This document shows positions 62,111 to 64,000 of a stretch of 64,000 nt of DNA, piece after piece (the stretch's first letter is position 1; each line of letters begins with the position of its first letter). A program made the position numbers and the translations under genes. The notes beneath the pieces are model-generated. The model did not search any database and was not told the origin of the DNA. It was given only the letters and a program-made list of their open reading frames with translations. Source of the stretch: Deinococcus metallilatus (GTDB taxonomy: Bacteria > Deinococcota > Deinococci > Deinococcales > Deinococcaceae). Location: NCBI RefSeq assembly GCF_004758605.1, contig NZ_CP038510.1, positions 89,501-153,500 of the forward strand, read 5' to 3'.

Positions 62111-63139
62111 TTACTCGGTGGTTTCTCCGTTCAGGCCGGTGGGCTCCTCGCGGGCGTCCTGCTGCTTCTTCGCCTGGATCGCTCGGAGAGAAGGCAACAC
62201 GTGCTGCTCGAAGTACAGTGGGTCAGGCGCGTAGCGGTACTCGAAGACCTTCGTTCTGGAGGGGGTCAGATCGCGGACTTTGCCCGACCCCGTGGCATAC
62301 ACGACGGCGTCGGCCGTCGCGACCAGCTCCGCGAGCTGAGGGGCGTCATGCAGGATGTAGGTCACGTCCGGCACGTGCGGCGCGAAGCGCTCGATGCCAG
62401 CACGCAGGGTCGTGATGAACTCCGGCAGGGTGGACACGGCGACCACCTGCGCGCGCGGGTCGAGGGCCGCGAGGGCGATGCGGGTCGTTTCACTCGGGAT
62501 GAAGAGCATGTCGGTGATGGGGGGTGCCTCCCCCACCTGCTGGCGCAGGTCCAGCACCAGGTTCGGCAGCGTCACAATCAGATCAGGCGCGGGTGCCTGT
62601 GCCAGCACTGTCTCAAACTCCTGCAAGGTGGTCGCGGTCCACTGCGTGGAGGACGGCGTGAGTGTTTGCAGGAAGCGCACGTAATCTTCCGTGGCGTCCT
62701 GAAAGCGCCCGATGAACATCACCCGGACACCTGCGGAGGGCAGGGTATACGGCCTGGCGGAGATGCGCTTGAGCAGTTGCTGCTGATCGAAGCCGACGTG
62801 GATGGCCTCCGCAATGATCCGGTCGATCAACCCGTCAAGGTGCGCGAGCTGCCCCGGGGCCGGGTACGCGGCGGGCAACTCGTTCACGAAGGTTCCCCGG
62901 CCCGGTTGGGATGAAATCAGCCCTTCTTCCTGCAACTGTCGGTACACCTGGGACACGGTGACAGGAGAAACCCCCAGTTCGTGCGCCAGATCACGCACAG
63001 TGGGAAGGCGCGTCCCCGGAGGGAAGTCGCCGCAGGCAATGCCGTACTCGACCCGCCCCTTGATCTGGAGGCCAATCGGGATCGACGTACTCCGGTTGAT
63101 CCGGAAGTCGCGGCTGAACAGGGGAGGAACGGCAACCAT
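62111..63139 (-). CDS. GntR-family regulator with a large C-terminal sensor domain
   Basis: The 342-residue protein has an N-terminal GntR winged helix (PIGLQIKGRVEYGIACGDFP, PGTRLPTVRDLAHELGVSPV, GLISSQPGRGTFV) and a 240-residue C-terminal alpha/beta part with VRVMFIGRFQDATEDYVRFL and DVTYILHDAPQLAELVATAD that resembles a periplasmic-binding-protein or response-like fold rather than FCD/UTRA. The dyad at 63138-63163 overlaps its start codon, indicating autoregulation, and a half-like site lies in the divergent transporter promoter. The 151-bp gap to the molybdopterin-subunit gene contains no ORF. Confidence 0.75.
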   Translation of the reverse strand: MVAVPPLFSRDFRINRSTSIPIGLQIKGRVEYGIACGDFPPGTRLPTVRDLAHELGVSPVTVSQVYRQLQEEGLISSQPGRGTFVNELPAAYPAPGQLAHLDGLIDRIIAEAIHVGFDQQQLLKRISARPYTLPSAGVRVMFIGRFQDATEDYVRFLQTLTPSSTQWTATTLQEFETVLAQAPAPDLIVTLPNLVLDLRQQVGEAPPITDMLFIPSETTRIALAALDPRAQVVAVSTLPEFITTLRAGIERFAPHVPDVTYILHDAPQLAELVATADAVVYATGSGKVRDLTPSRTKVFEYRYAPDPLYFEQHVLPSLRAIQAKKQQDAREEPTGLNGETTE

Positions 63140-63163
63140 CTGTTACAAGTGAGTGTAACAGAT
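63138..63163. promoter_or_regulatory. GntR operator at its own start codon
   Basis: ATCTGTTAC, eight bases, GTAACAGAT: a perfect nine-base-arm dyad that overlaps the ATG of the GntR gene. TGTTAC recurs at 63271, inside the divergent promoter. Confidence 0.6.
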
Positions 63164-63259
63164 AGTCTCGCTTCCTCCATGCTTTAACCCGTCTCATCCA
63201 GCAGGTTTGGCTGTGCCGCTCAGAGAGCTGCTCGCCCAAGCGAACGGAAGACGTGGAAA

Positions 63260-63288
63260 TTGACACACCCTGTTACAGGGGCTATGCT
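63260..63288 (+). promoter_or_regulatory. Promoter of the peptide-type ABC transporter
   Basis: TTGACA (63260-63265), 17 bp, TATGCT (63283-63288). The spacer contains CCCTGTTACAGGG (63268-63280), a near-perfect dyad sharing TGTTAC with the GntR operator, so repression by occlusion is likely. The leader to the ATG is about 110 bases. Confidence 0.65.
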
Positions 63289-63404
63289 GCCCGCAGAACC
63301 CGCTTCTGCACGACCTGTTGGTGCCCGCGAATCCGCTGGGCGGCTGAAACCGTATGCCGTGCCAGCACCTGCCGTTCATCCCTGACCCTCACGAGGAGGC
63401 GGAT

Positions 63405-64000
63405 ATGAAACACGGAAGGCTTCTCACGTCGGCCCTGGCCCTCACCGCGTTCGGCGCGATCAGCGCACAGGCACAAACCACCCTGGTGATCGGCATTCAG
63501 TCCGATCCCACCGGCTTCGATCCAGAGGCGATCCTCAACAACACCTCGGGCTTCGTCATGTCGACGGTGTACGACAGCCTGGTGAAGTACAAACGCGGCA
63601 CCGTCGAGGTGGAGCCTGGACTCGCGCAGAGCTGGAAGATTTCCCCCGACGGCAAGACGTATACCTTCACCCTGCGGAAGGGGGTCACCTTCCAGGACGG
63701 CACGCCCTTCAACGCGCAGACCTTCGTGAAAAGCCTGGACCGCCTCTTCAAGAAGAACGATTCCGCCTACATCTACAACACCGGCCCCGTCGAGAGTTAC
63801 ATCGACTTCACGTACGGTCCCATGGACAGTTACCAAGCCACCGGCCCCTACACCGTCCAGTTCAAGCTCAAGAAGCCGTTCGCCCCGTTCCTCACCAGTC
63901 TGGCGATGGTCTGGAACGGGGTCGTGAGTCCTGCGGCCGCCGCAAAGTTCGGCAAGGACTTCCGCAACAACCCGGTCGGCACCGGCCCCTTCGTCTTCAA
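63405..64000 (+). CDS. ABC transporter substrate-binding protein, peptide/nickel type (3' end outside the window)
   Basis: The visible 198 residues start MKHGRLLTSALALTAFGAIS, a signal peptide cut near AQAQT, and continue as SBP_bac_5: VIGIQSDPTGFDPEAILNNT, VEVEPGLAQSWKISPDGKTY, RKGVTFQDGTPFNAQTFVKS and PVGTGPF at the edge. This is a DppA/OppA-like family that delivers peptides, nickel or other solutes. GAGGAGG precedes the ATG at 63405. It is controlled from a promoter with a GntR-type site. Permease and ATPase genes would lie to the right. Confidence 0.85.
   Translation, partial: MKHGRLLTSALALTAFGAISAQAQTTLVIGIQSDPTGFDPEAILNNTSGFVMSTVYDSLVKYKRGTVEVEPGLAQSWKISPDGKTYTFTLRKGVTFQDGTPFNAQTFVKSLDRLFKKNDSAYIYNTGPVESYIDFTYGPMDSYQATGPYTVQFKLKKPFAPFLTSLAMVWNGVVSPAAAAKFGKDFRNNPVGTGPFVF

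Overview
The window looks like a chromosomal or megaplasmid segment of a Deinococcus-type bacterium. The evidence is very high GC with tight operons, a Thermus/Deinococcus-style competence pilin locus (ComZ-like), several genes with leaderless TANNNT promoters right at the start codon, and a phenylacetate cluster whose gene order is not proteobacterial. This assignment is inference from gene content; no rRNA gene is present to confirm it.

Bases 1-12,000 hold ordinary single genes. They are a partial beta-propeller protein, small secreted and cupin proteins, a cupredoxin-like protein coupled to a 70-residue ORF, a 1187-residue SARP/AAA/TPR regulator ending in a transposase-type DUF4096 domain, galactose mutarotase, a sorbosone-dehydrogenase-like lipoprotein, and a 3-hydroxyisobutyrate-dehydrogenase-like enzyme.

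Bases 12,000-28,912 are a catabolic island for phenylacetate or related aromatics. A divergent alpha/beta hydrolase and a TetR regulator precede a tightly packed operon: aldehyde dehydrogenase, enoyl-CoA hydratase, paaA, paaD (DUF59 half), paaB, a 60-residue ORF, paaC, a separate zinc-ribbon protein (the other half of PaaD), hydratase, PaaY-like protein, benzoate-CoA-ligase-like enzyme, paaI-like thioesterase and a third hydratase. A second unit follows: a metallo-beta-lactamase-fold hydrolase and a branched-chain-type ABC importer whose two ATPases are fused. Both units start with nearly the same promoter (TTGACA-N17-TAACAT) and a pair of 18-bp operators about 80 bp apart, so they probably form one TetR regulon. 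No reductase (PaaE), ligase PaaK, PaaH or PaaJ is visible here.

Bases 29,000-39,750 are accessory DNA. They contain an aldo/keto reductase, a decayed array of small minus-strand units separated by repeated terminator-plus-hairpin sequences, a plasmid-like module (XRE regulator, Lys/Ala/Thr-tailed protein, two replication-relaxation-like proteins), secreted proteins, and a phage-like module with a small repressor, an operator-overlapped promoter, a replication-like protein and two paralogous unknown proteins.

Bases 39,750-47,450 are a pile-up of mobile elements: two ISL3-like elements (one split by an IS4-like element), an IS1182 element, an IS3 relic and a Tn3 transposase fragment. Bases 47,600-59,563 begin with an AT-rich PA14 lipoprotein. 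Then two inverted 1152-bp IS4-like copies bracket a repeat protein, the major pilin, and the minor pilin/ComZ operon that in relatives builds the DNA-uptake pilus. Bases 59,690-64,000 carry an orphan xanthine-dehydrogenase-type molybdopterin subunit, a GntR regulator and the start of a peptide-type ABC transporter.
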